Positions 17,828 to 26,771 of a stretch of DNA of 64,000 nucleotides are shown here, piece after piece. Position 1 is the first letter of the stretch, and every line of letters starts with the position of its first letter. The stretch covers positions 434,001 through 498,000 of the forward strand of contig CAZCHE010000002.1 in assembly GCA_964498395.1 (NCBI GenBank), given 5' to 3'. The DNA comes from Parapedobacter sp964498395. Lineage in GTDB: Bacteria; Bacteroidota; Bacteroidia; Sphingobacteriales; Sphingobacteriaceae. Below the pieces are notes generated by a model that was given only the letters and a program-made list of their open reading frames with translations, was not told the DNA's origin and ran no database searches. Made by a program: the position numbers and the translations under genes.

Positions 17828-19333
17828 ATGAAAACGAGATTTATCAGAGCGATAGCAATGGCATTGTGCATTTTTATCGTGAGTTCCTGTTCAGATTTTC
17901 TGCAAGAATTGCCTAAGACCAGCTTGACAGAAGAACAGGTGTATGGGAATGAGGAAAATATAGAATTACTTATTTCTGGCCTCTATATACAGTGGCGGAA
18001 TACCAAGCAGGATCGTGGCGGATTCATGTTTACCTTGGGCACCGATGAGGCGAAACAAGGGGGGCAGCAAGTTCAGGAAAACAATGTGCAAGCGGCATTG
18101 GACAAATACAGCAATGCGCTGAATGCATCCAATTCGTCGCTCGCCGAACAGTGGAACAAGCGGTGGCCGGTCATCACCGCGGCGGCCAAGGCAATCTATT
18201 ATACCCAATCCAACAGCTTGAAAGCGCAGGCCAGTTTCATCCGCGCGACCCTCACGTTCGAATTGGCCATGTTGTGGGGCCCGATTCCCATCATTGACCA
18301 AGAGAATATGCAAGAAGCTAGGCAACCCTTGACCGATGTCTTCCATTTTATCATCAAGGATTTGGAATTTGCCGCCCAGTACTTGGAGGATACGTCATCG
18401 GACAAAAAAATCCCCACCAGGGGAGCTGCACTGGCATTGCTGGGGAAAGTATACCTTTCTGCGCCAGAGGAAACCGGCCTTCGGAACTATGAAACTGCGA
18501 TTTCCTATTTTGACCAAGTGATCCCCCGGTATTCGTTGCTGGATAACTATGCCGATTTGTTCAACACTACATTGGACCAGAATTCCTCGGAATCCATCTA
18601 TGCCTTCCAGTTCCTGAACCTTTCACCGGACAATAACATGGCCCAACACCATGCGGGATCTCGGGCAGTGGCCGATTTGGACGGCAATACATACTTTGGA
18701 GGATATGACCTAATCATGCCGACGGATTATTATGCCAACGACCAGGCTGATGGTGGCGTATGGGAACCGGGTGACACCCGGAAGGAAGCCAGCATCCGCT
18801 ATGATTTTACCTTGCCCGACGGACGTGTACCGACCATTACCTGGACGGGCCAGCAAGATGAGCTAGGCCCGCATACCAAGAAATTTGAGGATATCCGGAC
18901 ACAGGGCCAGCAGAATTTCTGGTATTCCGGCGGACTGATCCATTACCTGCGCTTAGCGGATATTCTGCTGTGCAAAGCGGAATGCCTGAACGAACTCAAC
19001 CAGACAGCCGAGGCCCTTCAGCTATTGAATACTACCGTACGCAGACGCGCATTTGGCGGCGAAGTGCCAGCGGGGTATACTTGGGAAGGTGTTTCAAGGG
19101 AAGAATTAAGGGAGCGCATCATGGATGAACGTATCCGTGAACTGGGTTTTGAGGGCTGGAGGAGAATGGATTTGATTCGGACAGGCAAGCTCGTGGAATA
19201 TGTTTCTCAGCGCAACCCTTGGGCGAAAGCAGAAGGAGCGCTTAGCGAGTTCCACAATCGTTACCCGATTCCAGAGTCTGAAATCAAGCAAAACGATATG
19301 ATTAATGAAGAGGACCAAAATCCTGGATATTAA
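17828..19333 (+). CDS. SusD/RagB family nutrient-binding outer membrane lipoprotein
   Basis: About 501 residues. The lipoprotein signal MKTRFIRAIAM...FIVSSC gives a lipobox cysteine near residue 21, so the mature protein is lipid-anchored and surface exposed. The fold is the SusD-type TPR-helical bundle: LQELPKTSLTEEQ at the N-terminus and RIRELGFEGWRRMDLIRTGK near the C-terminus are typical. It partners the SusC protein encoded 24 bases upstream and binds the glycan before import. A GTG at 17816 in the same frame is rejected as a start because only the ATG at 17828 places the signal peptide correctly. Confidence 0.95.
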   Translation: MKTRFIRAIAMALCIFIVSSCSDFLQELPKTSLTEEQVYGNEENIELLISGLYIQWRNTKQDRGGFMFTLGTDEAKQGGQQVQENNVQAALDKYSNALNASNSSLAEQWNKRWPVITAAAKAIYYTQSNSLKAQASFIRATLTFELAMLWGPIPIIDQENMQEARQPLTDVFHFIIKDLEFAAQYLEDTSSDKKIPTRGAALALLGKVYLSAPEETGLRNYETAISYFDQVIPRYSLLDNYADLFNTTLDQNSSESIYAFQFLNLSPDNNMAQHHAGSRAVADLDGNTYFGGYDLIMPTDYYANDQADGGVWEPGDTRKEASIRYDFTLPDGRVPTITWTGQQDELGPHTKKFEDIRTQGQQNFWYSGGLIHYLRLADILLCKAECLNELNQTAEALQLLNTTVRRRAFGGEVPAGYTWEGVSREELRERIMDERIRELGFEGWRRMDLIRTGKLVEYVSQRNPWAKAEGALSEFHNRYPIPESEIKQNDMINEEDQNPGY

Positions 19334-19438
19334 ATCGTGGCTATCGTGCAATACTGGAAAAACCATGAATTCGTTTATAGGGCATACTGGTATTGAACGA
19401 TTGGCGCCGTTGAACGTTTACTTAACTAAGTTATTAAT

Positions 19439-21367
19439 ATGAAGAAATTTATTGGTCAACCCCTGATTTTAGCTATCCTTGGGACGCTTCTTTTATTTAC
19501 CAGTTGTGACGCGGTAAATAAATCCCCGTATGTCGAATCGAAAGATGGTTTAAACAGAATTACCCTGTCTCTGAATGAAAATGGAGAACTGTTTTACAAT
19601 GTGACTCGCAGCGGCCAAACACTCATTTCTGATTCCCCTCTTGGGATTGATTTTGACGATCAGCATTTCACATCTGGATTATCAATAGCGGAGGTTTCGC
19701 CCGTGGAAGAAAGAAGGGAAAAATACGACCTAAAAGTGGGTAATTATAAAAACATCGATCATGTTTTTGCCAATAGGAGTGTAACGGTTAAAAATGGTGA
19801 GGGTGCATTGATGATTATTGATCTACTAGCGGGCGAGGAAGGTGTCGCTTTCCGGTATCGGTTTCCCGACGGGGGTGAAGCGCCACGGATCGTGACGGAT
19901 GAGATTACAGGATTCCAGATTGAACAAGCGGCGGAAGGATGGTTGCAGCCGTATAATACTGCCGGTAAATATACCCCGGGTTATGAAGACTTCTACTTCA
20001 ACGTCAACCCGGGAGAGCCGATTAGTAATCCGCGTAATCCCTCTGTCGGATGGTGTATGCCTGCCCTGTTTAATGTAAATGATCAGAAAAATTGGATTCT
20101 TATTGCTGAAACCGGAAACGATGGTTCTTTTCCCGGTTGCCATCTGCAACCCAATTCGGATGGAGGCCTCTATAAAATAGCGTTTGCTAAAGAGGACGAG
20201 CGGTATACGCTCCCTTTGGCGGAAAAAGAACACGCATATCCTACATCGAACCTCCCTTGGGTGATGCCTTGGCGGGTGGTTATCGTCGGTGATGAAGCCG
20301 GAGATATCTTGTTGTCGACGTTAATTACGGATTTGGCGCCTGCATCTAAAATCGAAGATACTTCATGGATTGAATCGGGAAAGGCCTCTTGGTCGTGGTG
20401 GTCGCATCCGGATGATCGCTCACCCGAAATTTACAAGGAGTTTACTGATCTCGCGGAATCATTTGGTTTTGAATACACACTTTTTGATGCAGGTTGGGAG
20501 CGGGCGAACAGCCAAGGAGGGATTATTGATCATGCGATCGCCAAAGGAATCAAGCCCATGGTTTGGGGGTATTCCGCCTCGTATTTTGATTCGGAAAGCA
20601 GAAAAAAACGATTCAAGGAATTGGCCGACATGGGTGTTAAAGGTGTTAAAATAGACTTTTGGTGCTCTGACAGACAAGAGGTCATGGAGGCTTTACAATC
20701 GGTTTTCGAAGATGCGGCTAACGAGCGGTTAATGGTAAACCTTCATGGATCTACTATGCCAAGGGGCTGGCATAGGACCTGGCCGAATTTCATGACGGCG
20801 GAATCCGTGTTAGGAACGGAAAGTTATTTTTATGAACCGAGGTTTCCCGATAAAGCTGCGGAGCAGAATACGGTGCTGCCCTTCACCCGGAATGTCGCAG
20901 GTCCTACGGATTACACACCGTTTGCACTGACCATGAGGGAATACCCTCGCGTAAACACCGCGGTACATGAGCTGGCTACCGCCATGATCTACACCTCCGG
21001 CATCATCCATTTCGCTGATTCAAAAGAAGTGTTTGATTCGCTCCCGGTTGAGGTCAAGAATCTATTGAAAGATATGCCTGCCACCTGGGATAAAACGGAA
21101 AGCATTGTGGCCAAACCGGGAGAGTCAATCGTCCTTTCCCGCCAAGAAGGCGCTCTTTCCTATATTGTCGGGATAAATGGTACGGATAGCGAATTGCCCA
21201 TCCAACTCGATTTAGCGAAATATGGGAAAGGTTTTTCTAATTTTAGCATCATTACGGAAGGCGAAAATCCACTAATGGATTTTAAAGCGGAAACCTATCC
21301 GATAGCCGCTGATTGGTCCTATACCTTGGCCCCGAAGGGAGGATTTATTATTCAGTTTGTTAATTAA
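19439..21367 (+). CDS. GH97 glycoside hydrolase, likely retaining alpha-galactosidase, lipoprotein
   Basis: A 642-residue SusB-related protein with a lipoprotein signal (LLLFTSC, Cys near residue 23). It has the N-terminal beta-sandwich, the TIM barrel (LFDAGWERANSQGG, IKPMVWGYSA) and a C-terminal beta-domain. GH97 holds inverting alpha-glucosidases such as SusB and retaining alpha-galactosidases such as BT1871. Here Asp406 in VKIDFWCSD stands where the retaining branch has its nucleophile, and Glu455 in MTAESVLG could be the acid/base. This supports alpha-galactosidase activity, as the GH36 gene and galactose pathway also do. It follows susD by 105 bases and ends the operon. Confidence 0.9.
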   Translation: MKKFIGQPLILAILGTLLLFTSCDAVNKSPYVESKDGLNRITLSLNENGELFYNVTRSGQTLISDSPLGIDFDDQHFTSGLSIAEVSPVEERREKYDLKVGNYKNIDHVFANRSVTVKNGEGALMIIDLLAGEEGVAFRYRFPDGGEAPRIVTDEITGFQIEQAAEGWLQPYNTAGKYTPGYEDFYFNVNPGEPISNPRNPSVGWCMPALFNVNDQKNWILIAETGNDGSFPGCHLQPNSDGGLYKIAFAKEDERYTLPLAEKEHAYPTSNLPWVMPWRVVIVGDEAGDILLSTLITDLAPASKIEDTSWIESGKASWSWWSHPDDRSPEIYKEFTDLAESFGFEYTLFDAGWERANSQGGIIDHAIAKGIKPMVWGYSASYFDSESRKKRFKELADMGVKGVKIDFWCSDRQEVMEALQSVFEDAANERLMVNLHGSTMPRGWHRTWPNFMTAESVLGTESYFYEPRFPDKAAEQNTVLPFTRNVAGPTDYTPFALTMREYPRVNTAVHELATAMIYTSGIIHFADSKEVFDSLPVEVKNLLKDMPATWDKTESIVAKPGESIVLSRQEGALSYIVGINGTDSELPIQLDLAKYGKGFSNFSIITEGENPLMDFKAETYPIAADWSYTLAPKGGFIIQFVN

Positions 21368-21378
21368 TTCATGTAGCG

Positions 21379-21406
21379 TCTTGGTCGAGAAGCAAATCGA
21401 CCAAGA
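21379..21406 (+). terminator. Hairpin behind GH97, possible terminator
   Basis: TCTTGGTCGA (21379-21388) and its exact complement (21397-21406) form a 10-bp stem with an 8-base loop, 11 bases behind the GH97 stop. No T-run follows. A second hairpin, TTGGAAAA (21441-21448) with TTTTCCAA (21455-21462), stands 35 bases further on. Either or both may end the susC-susD-GH97 transcript. Confidence 0.4.
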
Positions 21407-21534
21407 TGCTCTTGACTCCACCTGCCAATCCAACGCATTCTTGGAAAAACACGGTTTTCCAACAGAACTGGTCGACAAGAAGTACGTCTAGGCATAACAA
21501 CCTTATATTGTTTAATGTCTTCTATATTTTTCCT

Positions 21535-21542
21535 TACCTTTG
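21535..21542 (+). promoter_or_regulatory. -7 box TACCTTTG directly in front of mfd
   Basis: A perfect TAnnTTTG. It overlaps an in-frame TTG at 21540, so that codon would not be in the transcript; this argues for the GTG at 21558 as start of mfd with a leader of only about 10 bases. No -33 TTG stands at the usual distance. Confidence 0.45.
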
Positions 21543-21557
21543 CCCCGTTTTACGACA

Positions 21558-24500
21558 GTGGGCATACGTGATATTTTAGCAAAGTACCAACAGAGCGACC
21601 GTATACGGGCGTTGGCAAAGGCATTGCAGGGGAAAAACCCGAAAATCCACCTCAAGGGATTGATCGGGTCGGCCGATGCGATGGTGGCCGTGGCATGTTA
21701 TCAATTGCAGGAACGGCCGTTGGTTTTTGTCTTGCCTACCCATGAAGATGCTTCGTATTTCCTAAGTGACCTAGAGGGACTGCTGGATAAACAGGTGTTG
21801 TTTTTCCCCGCATCCTATCGAAAAGCATTTGACTTCACGCAGAGCGACAGTGCCCACGTATTACAGCGGGCCGAAACGCTCAGTACACTCAACCATACCT
21901 CCGAACTGCCGAAGATGGTGGTCACTTATCCCGAGGCATTGGCTGAGAAAGTGATCAACCGGAATGACCTGGAGAAAAACACGCTCGAAATCACGCAAAG
22001 TAGTAGCCTGGACATTGATTTCATCAATGAATTTTTGCAGGAATATGAATTTGAGCGGGTAGATTTCGTGTACGAGCCAGGGCAGTACGCGATTCGGGGA
22101 GGTATTGTGGATATCTTTTCGTTTTCTAATGATCTGCCCTATCGCATCGAGTTCTTTGGCAATGAAATTGAAAGTATCCGCACGTTTGATATTGAGAGTC
22201 AACTTTCCGTAAGTAAGATACACACGGTGACGATCGTGCCCAATGTGCAAGCGAAGTTCCTGACGGAAGGCAATATCTCTTTGTTGGAATACATCCCGAA
22301 TGATTCGGCAATATGGTTTGAAGATGTCCAATTCACGTTAGACGTCGTCGCGAAAGGATATAAGAAATCGGGAGAACTGTGGAGGGCTTTATCGGATGCC
22401 GATAAACACCAAAACCCTGAATGGGTGGATCCGAAATATAATTTTACCGATGATAAAAACCTGGCGGCCATGTTGCAGGATTTTCCCATTGTGGAGTTCG
22501 GCAAGCAATTTTTTTACCAAGCGAATGAGACCATCGGGTTTGACCAGCGTCCACAACCCTCGTTCAATAAGGATTTCAGCTTGCTGATCCATAATTTTAA
22601 GGAAAACGAGAAGGCTACCATCCAAAACTGCATTTTCAGCGATTCGCCTAAGCAAATCGAACGCCTGATCACCATATTGGATGATCTGGATAAATCCGTC
22701 ACGTTTACACCAATCAATACCGCTTTGCGTGAGGGATTCGTCGATTTGGAATTGGCTATCGCCTGCTATACCGATCACCAAATCTTTGACCGCTATTATA
22801 AATACAAGCGCAAGAAGGGTTATGAGCGTTCGCAAGCCATCACGCTCAAGGAATTGCGTGACTTGAAACCAGGTGATTACATTACCCATATCGATCACGG
22901 CATTGGTAAATACGCCGGATTGGAGAAGGTGGAAGTGAACGGGAAGATGCAGGAGATGATTCGACTGGTCTATGCAGACAACGACCTGCTCTATGTCAAC
23001 ATCAACTCGCTAAACCGCATCTCTAAATATACGGGCAAAGAGGGAACGGCACCCAAGATGAATAAACTGGGTACCGATGCTTGGGACAAGCTGAAAAAGA
23101 CCACTAAAAAAAAAGTTAAAGACATTGCCCGTGACCTGATCAAGCTCTACGCCAAGCGTAAGGCGCAAACCGGCAATGCCTTTAGCCCCGATACCTACCT
23201 CCAAACCGAATTGGAAGCGTCGTTCATCTATGAAGATACGCCCGATCAGGAAAAGGCTACACTCGATGTGAAGCGCGATATGGAGTCGCCACACCCCATG
23301 GATCGCTTGGTCTGTGGAGATGTGGGGTTTGGTAAAACCGAGGTGGCGATCCGGGCTGCATTCAAGGCGGTGGCCGATAGCAAGCAGGTAGCGGTGTTGG
23401 TGCCCACGACTATTTTGGCCATGCAGCACCATCGTACATTCACCGAACGGCTGAAAGGCTTCCCTTGCAACATCGACTACATCAACCGCTTTAAAAGCCC
23501 AAAAGAGATTAAGCATACGTTAGCTCGGTTAGCGGCCGGTGAACTCGATATTATCATTGGTACGCATCGGCTGGTCAGTAAGGACGTTAAATTTAAAGAC
23601 CTCGGCTTGATGGTGGTTGACGAGGAACAGAAATTCGGTGTGGGTGTAAAGGAAAAGCTGAAGCAACTCCGTGCTAATGTGGATGCCTTGACACTTACGG
23701 CCACACCCATTCCACGTACATTGCACTTCTCCTTGATGGGCGCGCGCGACCTGAGCATCATCAACACGCCGCCACCAAATCGTCAGCCTGTGGTGACGGA
23801 ATTGCACGTCTTCAACGAAACCTTGATACAGGAAGCGGTTTCGTACGAGATCGAGCGGGGAGGACAGGTGTTTTTTATTCATAACCGGGTGGCCGACTTA
23901 CCGCAATTGGGTAACATGATTATGAAGCTGGTGCCCCATGCCCGGGTAGGGGTGGCGCATGGACAGTTGGAAGGGGATGCCCTGGAGGACGTCATGCTCA
24001 AATTCATCAAGCACGAGTACGATGTGTTGGTTGCGACTACGATCATCGAGGCTGGATTGGACATTCCGAATGCGAATACCATTATCATCAACCATGCGCA
24101 CATGTTTGGATTGAGCGACCTGCACCAGATGCGGGGGCGCGTCGGGCGGTCGAACAAGAAAGCGTTTTGTTACCTCTTAAGCCCACCGTTGTCAACACTC
24201 ACCTCCGAGGCGTATAAGCGGCTTAGTGCCATCGAAGAATTTTCGGAGCTGGGTAGTGGCTTTAATGTGGCCATGCGCGACCTTGATATCCGGGGTAGCG
24301 GTAACTTATTGGGTGCGGAACAAAGTGGTTTCATTGCCGAAATCGGCTTTGAGATGTACCATAAGATTTTGGATGAAGCTATTCAGGAATTGAAAGATGA
24401 TGAGTTCGCTGGCCTATTTACGGATGTCAAACCGCGGGATTATGTGTCATTTACCCAAATCGATACCGATCTGGAAGTGCTCATCCCGGATGAATATGTC

Positions 24501-24890
24501 ACCAATATTGCCGAACGATACAACCTGTATAACGATATTGCCAAACTGGAAAACGAGGAGCAATTAGAGGCATTCAAGGGTTCCCTGCAAGATCGTTTCG
24601 GCCCCATACCCAGGCAGGTGCACGAACTGCTCAATACGCTGCGTTTGCAATGGTTGGGCAAGGAAATCGGCTTCGAGAAAATCTCTTACAAAAAACAGAT
24701 CCTCCGGGGCTATTTTGCCACCAACCCCAACTATTTTGAAAGCGATCAGTTTGGTAGGGTGCTGCGATTTGTACAACAAAACCCCACCATTTGCAACCTG
24801 AAAGAGGTGAAAGGTTCGTTGCGCATCGCGTTTGAGCAGGTACCGGATATCGGGCATGCCATCGCGATATTGGGCGAGATGGCGGTTTAG
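21558..24890 (+). CDS. mfd: Transcription-repair coupling factor Mfd
   Basis: About 1110 residues, a cytoplasmic DNA translocase that removes stalled RNA polymerase and recruits UvrA to lesions. The N-terminal UvrB-like module (to about residue 330) is followed by the RNA polymerase interaction domain (LKPGDYITHIDHGIGKYAGL near 440), the RecG-like motor with Walker A GDVGFGKTEVA and the DEEQ box VDEEQKFG, motif LTATPIPRTLHFSLMGARDL, motif VI QMRGRVGRSNKKAFCYL and the C-terminal TRCF domain. VGIRDILAKYQQSDR at the GTG 21558 fits the family N-terminus; the six codons before it are within the promoter. It is convergent with the GH5 gene. Confidence 0.96.
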   Translation: MGIRDILAKYQQSDRIRALAKALQGKNPKIHLKGLIGSADAMVAVACYQLQERPLVFVLPTHEDASYFLSDLEGLLDKQVLFFPASYRKAFDFTQSDSAHVLQRAETLSTLNHTSELPKMVVTYPEALAEKVINRNDLEKNTLEITQSSSLDIDFINEFLQEYEFERVDFVYEPGQYAIRGGIVDIFSFSNDLPYRIEFFGNEIESIRTFDIESQLSVSKIHTVTIVPNVQAKFLTEGNISLLEYIPNDSAIWFEDVQFTLDVVAKGYKKSGELWRALSDADKHQNPEWVDPKYNFTDDKNLAAMLQDFPIVEFGKQFFYQANETIGFDQRPQPSFNKDFSLLIHNFKENEKATIQNCIFSDSPKQIERLITILDDLDKSVTFTPINTALREGFVDLELAIACYTDHQIFDRYYKYKRKKGYERSQAITLKELRDLKPGDYITHIDHGIGKYAGLEKVEVNGKMQEMIRLVYADNDLLYVNINSLNRISKYTGKEGTAPKMNKLGTDAWDKLKKTTKKKVKDIARDLIKLYAKRKAQTGNAFSPDTYLQTELEASFIYEDTPDQEKATLDVKRDMESPHPMDRLVCGDVGFGKTEVAIRAAFKAVADSKQVAVLVPTTILAMQHHRTFTERLKGFPCNIDYINRFKSPKEIKHTLARLAAGELDIIIGTHRLVSKDVKFKDLGLMVVDEEQKFGVGVKEKLKQLRANVDALTLTATPIPRTLHFSLMGARDLSIINTPPPNRQPVVTELHVFNETLIQEAVSYEIERGGQVFFIHNRVADLPQLGNMIMKLVPHARVGVAHGQLEGDALEDVMLKFIKHEYDVLVATTIIEAGLDIPNANTIIINHAHMFGLSDLHQMRGRVGRSNKKAFCYLLSPPLSTLTSEAYKRLSAIEEFSELGSGFNVAMRDLDIRGSGNLLGAEQSGFIAEIGFEMYHKILDEAIQELKDDEFAGLFTDVKPRDYVSFTQIDTDLEVLIPDEYVTNIAERYNLYNDIAKLENEEQLEAFKGSLQDRFGPIPRQVHELLNTLRLQWLGKEIGFEKISYKKQILRGYFATNPNYFESDQFGRVLRFVQQNPTICNLKEVKGSLRIAFEQVPDIGHAIAILGEMAV

Positions 24891-24897
24891 ACATTTA

Positions 24898-24929
24898 ATT
24901 GCATTTGGGCACTACTGCCCAAATGCAAT
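24898..24929. terminator. Bidirectional hairpin terminator between mfd and GH5
   Basis: A perfect 14-bp stem (24898-24911 with 24916-24929) and a 4-base loop CTAC. On the minus strand the hairpin contains the last codons and the TAG stop of the GH5 gene, so one symmetric element can end both convergent transcripts. Confidence 0.75.
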
Positions 24930-26675
24930 GGATTTAAAGTTGAAGCCGCCCTTTTCTGCTTGTATCTGTATCACATTTTTGCCTTTATGGAGTGGAGGGA
25001 TGGCCACATCGACAGTGGTCCAATCCGTTTCCCCACCAGTCGGTGGAATCGATACCATGTTATCTACCGTTTGACCTTGAACCTTTACGATAACGCGTCC
25101 TTGGCCTTTTTCATCGGCTACCTGGAGGCGAAGCTGGGCGATATTGTCTTCCTGTACATCGATGGTGTATTGCAGCCATTCACCGTCTTCGATATGGAAG
25201 ATGTGGTGACCGGTTGAATCCGGACGGATATCCACGCCGTCATTGCGGTAACTGCGGCCGCGATTGCCCTGGGTATTGACCCCCGGTGTATAGTGGTAGC
25301 TAGCCGTATCAGTATCAAAGTAAGCAACTCCTTGCCGCCCGAGGTCAAAATCGGTTGCGGACAACACGGTTCCTGCCTGCACGGCATTGCCACCGAAGGG
25401 AATAGCCTCACGGGAATATACCTGCCTGAACATCGCATCTATCACATCCCGGTGGATGACATTGTTTTCCAGTTTGAGGTTTTCAAGCCATTCATTCAAT
25501 GTCTGCTGCGCTTGTTCCCGTGACGGCTTTTCGCCTTTGCCCGACCAGTAATCCAGCAAACGATCGTAGCCTTCAGGGCGCTTGATTTCCAAGGGCTGGT
25601 TGATACCCATTTTTTTATTTTGCCACCAGGCCCAGCCGATACCGTGGGTCTCGCATAATTCGATGGCTTCGGTAAACCAGGTGTTGGAGTTTTCACCAGA
25701 TTCACCCAGCCATAGCGGGATATCATGTTCCTCCCGTAAATCTAGGAAGCGCTGGATGGATTCAGGAATGTTGAAATTACCGTACTTATGGAAACTTAGC
25801 ACCAGGTTGTCATCCCATTTAGGAAAGATGCCATTATAGTTGTTGGCAAAGCCATTGCCTTCGAGAAAGATGATGTGGTTAGTGTCTACCTCGCGGATCG
25901 CGTGGGTGACATCAACGAGGAACTTACGCAACGGGGCGTTGGTCTGTTCACGTACCCCCAGGGCATCGGTGGAATCCTCAAACCCCCAGTTGGTTTCATT
26001 CAGCACGTCATACCCGCCTATCCACTCTTCATCGGCATACCGTTCGGCCAGTTTTCGCCATAGCGCAATCGTTTTTTCCAGATTGGCTTCGCTTTCCCAA
26101 AGCGAGGGTTTGTCGGGATTGCGGTCAGAAATATTAAGGTCATTCCCTTGTCCACCGGGAGCAGCGTGTAGGTCAAGGATCAAGTACATCTGATTAGCCT
26201 TACACCATTCGAGCAGGCTGTCGGTCATGGTGAAACCTTTTTCAATCCAGGTGTGTTCGCCTGCTATGGGTTCGTCCTCGACGGGAAGGGTATACAGGTT
26301 GTAGTGCATGGGCAATCGGATGGAATTGAATCCCCATGCGGCCATCGAGTCGATATCGGCCTTACGGGTGTGGTTAGCCAACCATTGTTCATAAAACCGT
26401 TCGGTATCTTCTTTGCCGATGACATCCTCGATACTTTCCCGGATGCGATATTGCTGGCCCAGGAAGCTGAGTCTGAACATGTAGCCTTCTTGGAGCATCC
26501 AACCACCAAGGCCCATACTGCGGAGGATAACGATCTCCCCATTTCCATCGACAATATGATGTCCTTGGGCTTTGAGGAAATTCTTTTTCGTAGGCTGGCA
26601 CGATCCGAGCAAAGAGGCGATTGAGATGGCAACGCCAAAAAAAACGATGATACGATTGAAATGTTTCCTGTGCAT
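24912..26675 (-). CDS. GH5 glycoside hydrolase with C-terminal carbohydrate-binding domain, lipoprotein
   Basis: About 587 residues. A lipoprotein signal (SLLGSC, Cys26) precedes a GH5 TIM barrel of the exo-glucanase/endoglucanase type: GLGGWMLQEGY, WGFNSIRLPMHYN, DLHAAPGGQG, acid/base Glu227 in VLNETNW, FHKYGNF and nucleophile Glu325 in LWLGESGEN. From about residue 450 a CBM6-like jelly roll follows (GVDIRPDSTGHHIFHIEDGE, WTTVDVAIPPLHKGKN). Methionines up to 26771 are in frame, but only 26675 places the signal peptide correctly. It is the last gene of the beta-glucan operon, 96 bases behind GH16, and is inferred to attack beta-1,6- or beta-1,3-glucan or the released oligosaccharides. Confidence 0.9.
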   Translation of the reverse strand: MHRKHFNRIIVFFGVAISIASLLGSCQPTKKNFLKAQGHHIVDGNGEIVILRSMGLGGWMLQEGYMFRLSFLGQQYRIRESIEDVIGKEDTERFYEQWLANHTRKADIDSMAAWGFNSIRLPMHYNLYTLPVEDEPIAGEHTWIEKGFTMTDSLLEWCKANQMYLILDLHAAPGGQGNDLNISDRNPDKPSLWESEANLEKTIALWRKLAERYADEEWIGGYDVLNETNWGFEDSTDALGVREQTNAPLRKFLVDVTHAIREVDTNHIIFLEGNGFANNYNGIFPKWDDNLVLSFHKYGNFNIPESIQRFLDLREEHDIPLWLGESGENSNTWFTEAIELCETHGIGWAWWQNKKMGINQPLEIKRPEGYDRLLDYWSGKGEKPSREQAQQTLNEWLENLKLENNVIHRDVIDAMFRQVYSREAIPFGGNAVQAGTVLSATDFDLGRQGVAYFDTDTASYHYTPGVNTQGNRGRSYRNDGVDIRPDSTGHHIFHIEDGEWLQYTIDVQEDNIAQLRLQVADEKGQGRVIVKVQGQTVDNMVSIPPTGGETDWTTVDVAIPPLHKGKNVIQIQAEKGGFNFKSIAFGQ

Positions 26676-26771
26676 AACTGTTTTTGTGAATGAAGGCAAA
26701 TCGCTTACTACCGCCGCACGGTGGTGTGCGCGTGGATGTAAACGACTTAACCTAGTAATGATCGATGGCAA

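Noticed and set aside
22389..22898. Open frame of 169 codons on the minus strand inside mfd
   Set aside because: It is a shadow of conserved mfd codons and has no recognisable protein pattern.
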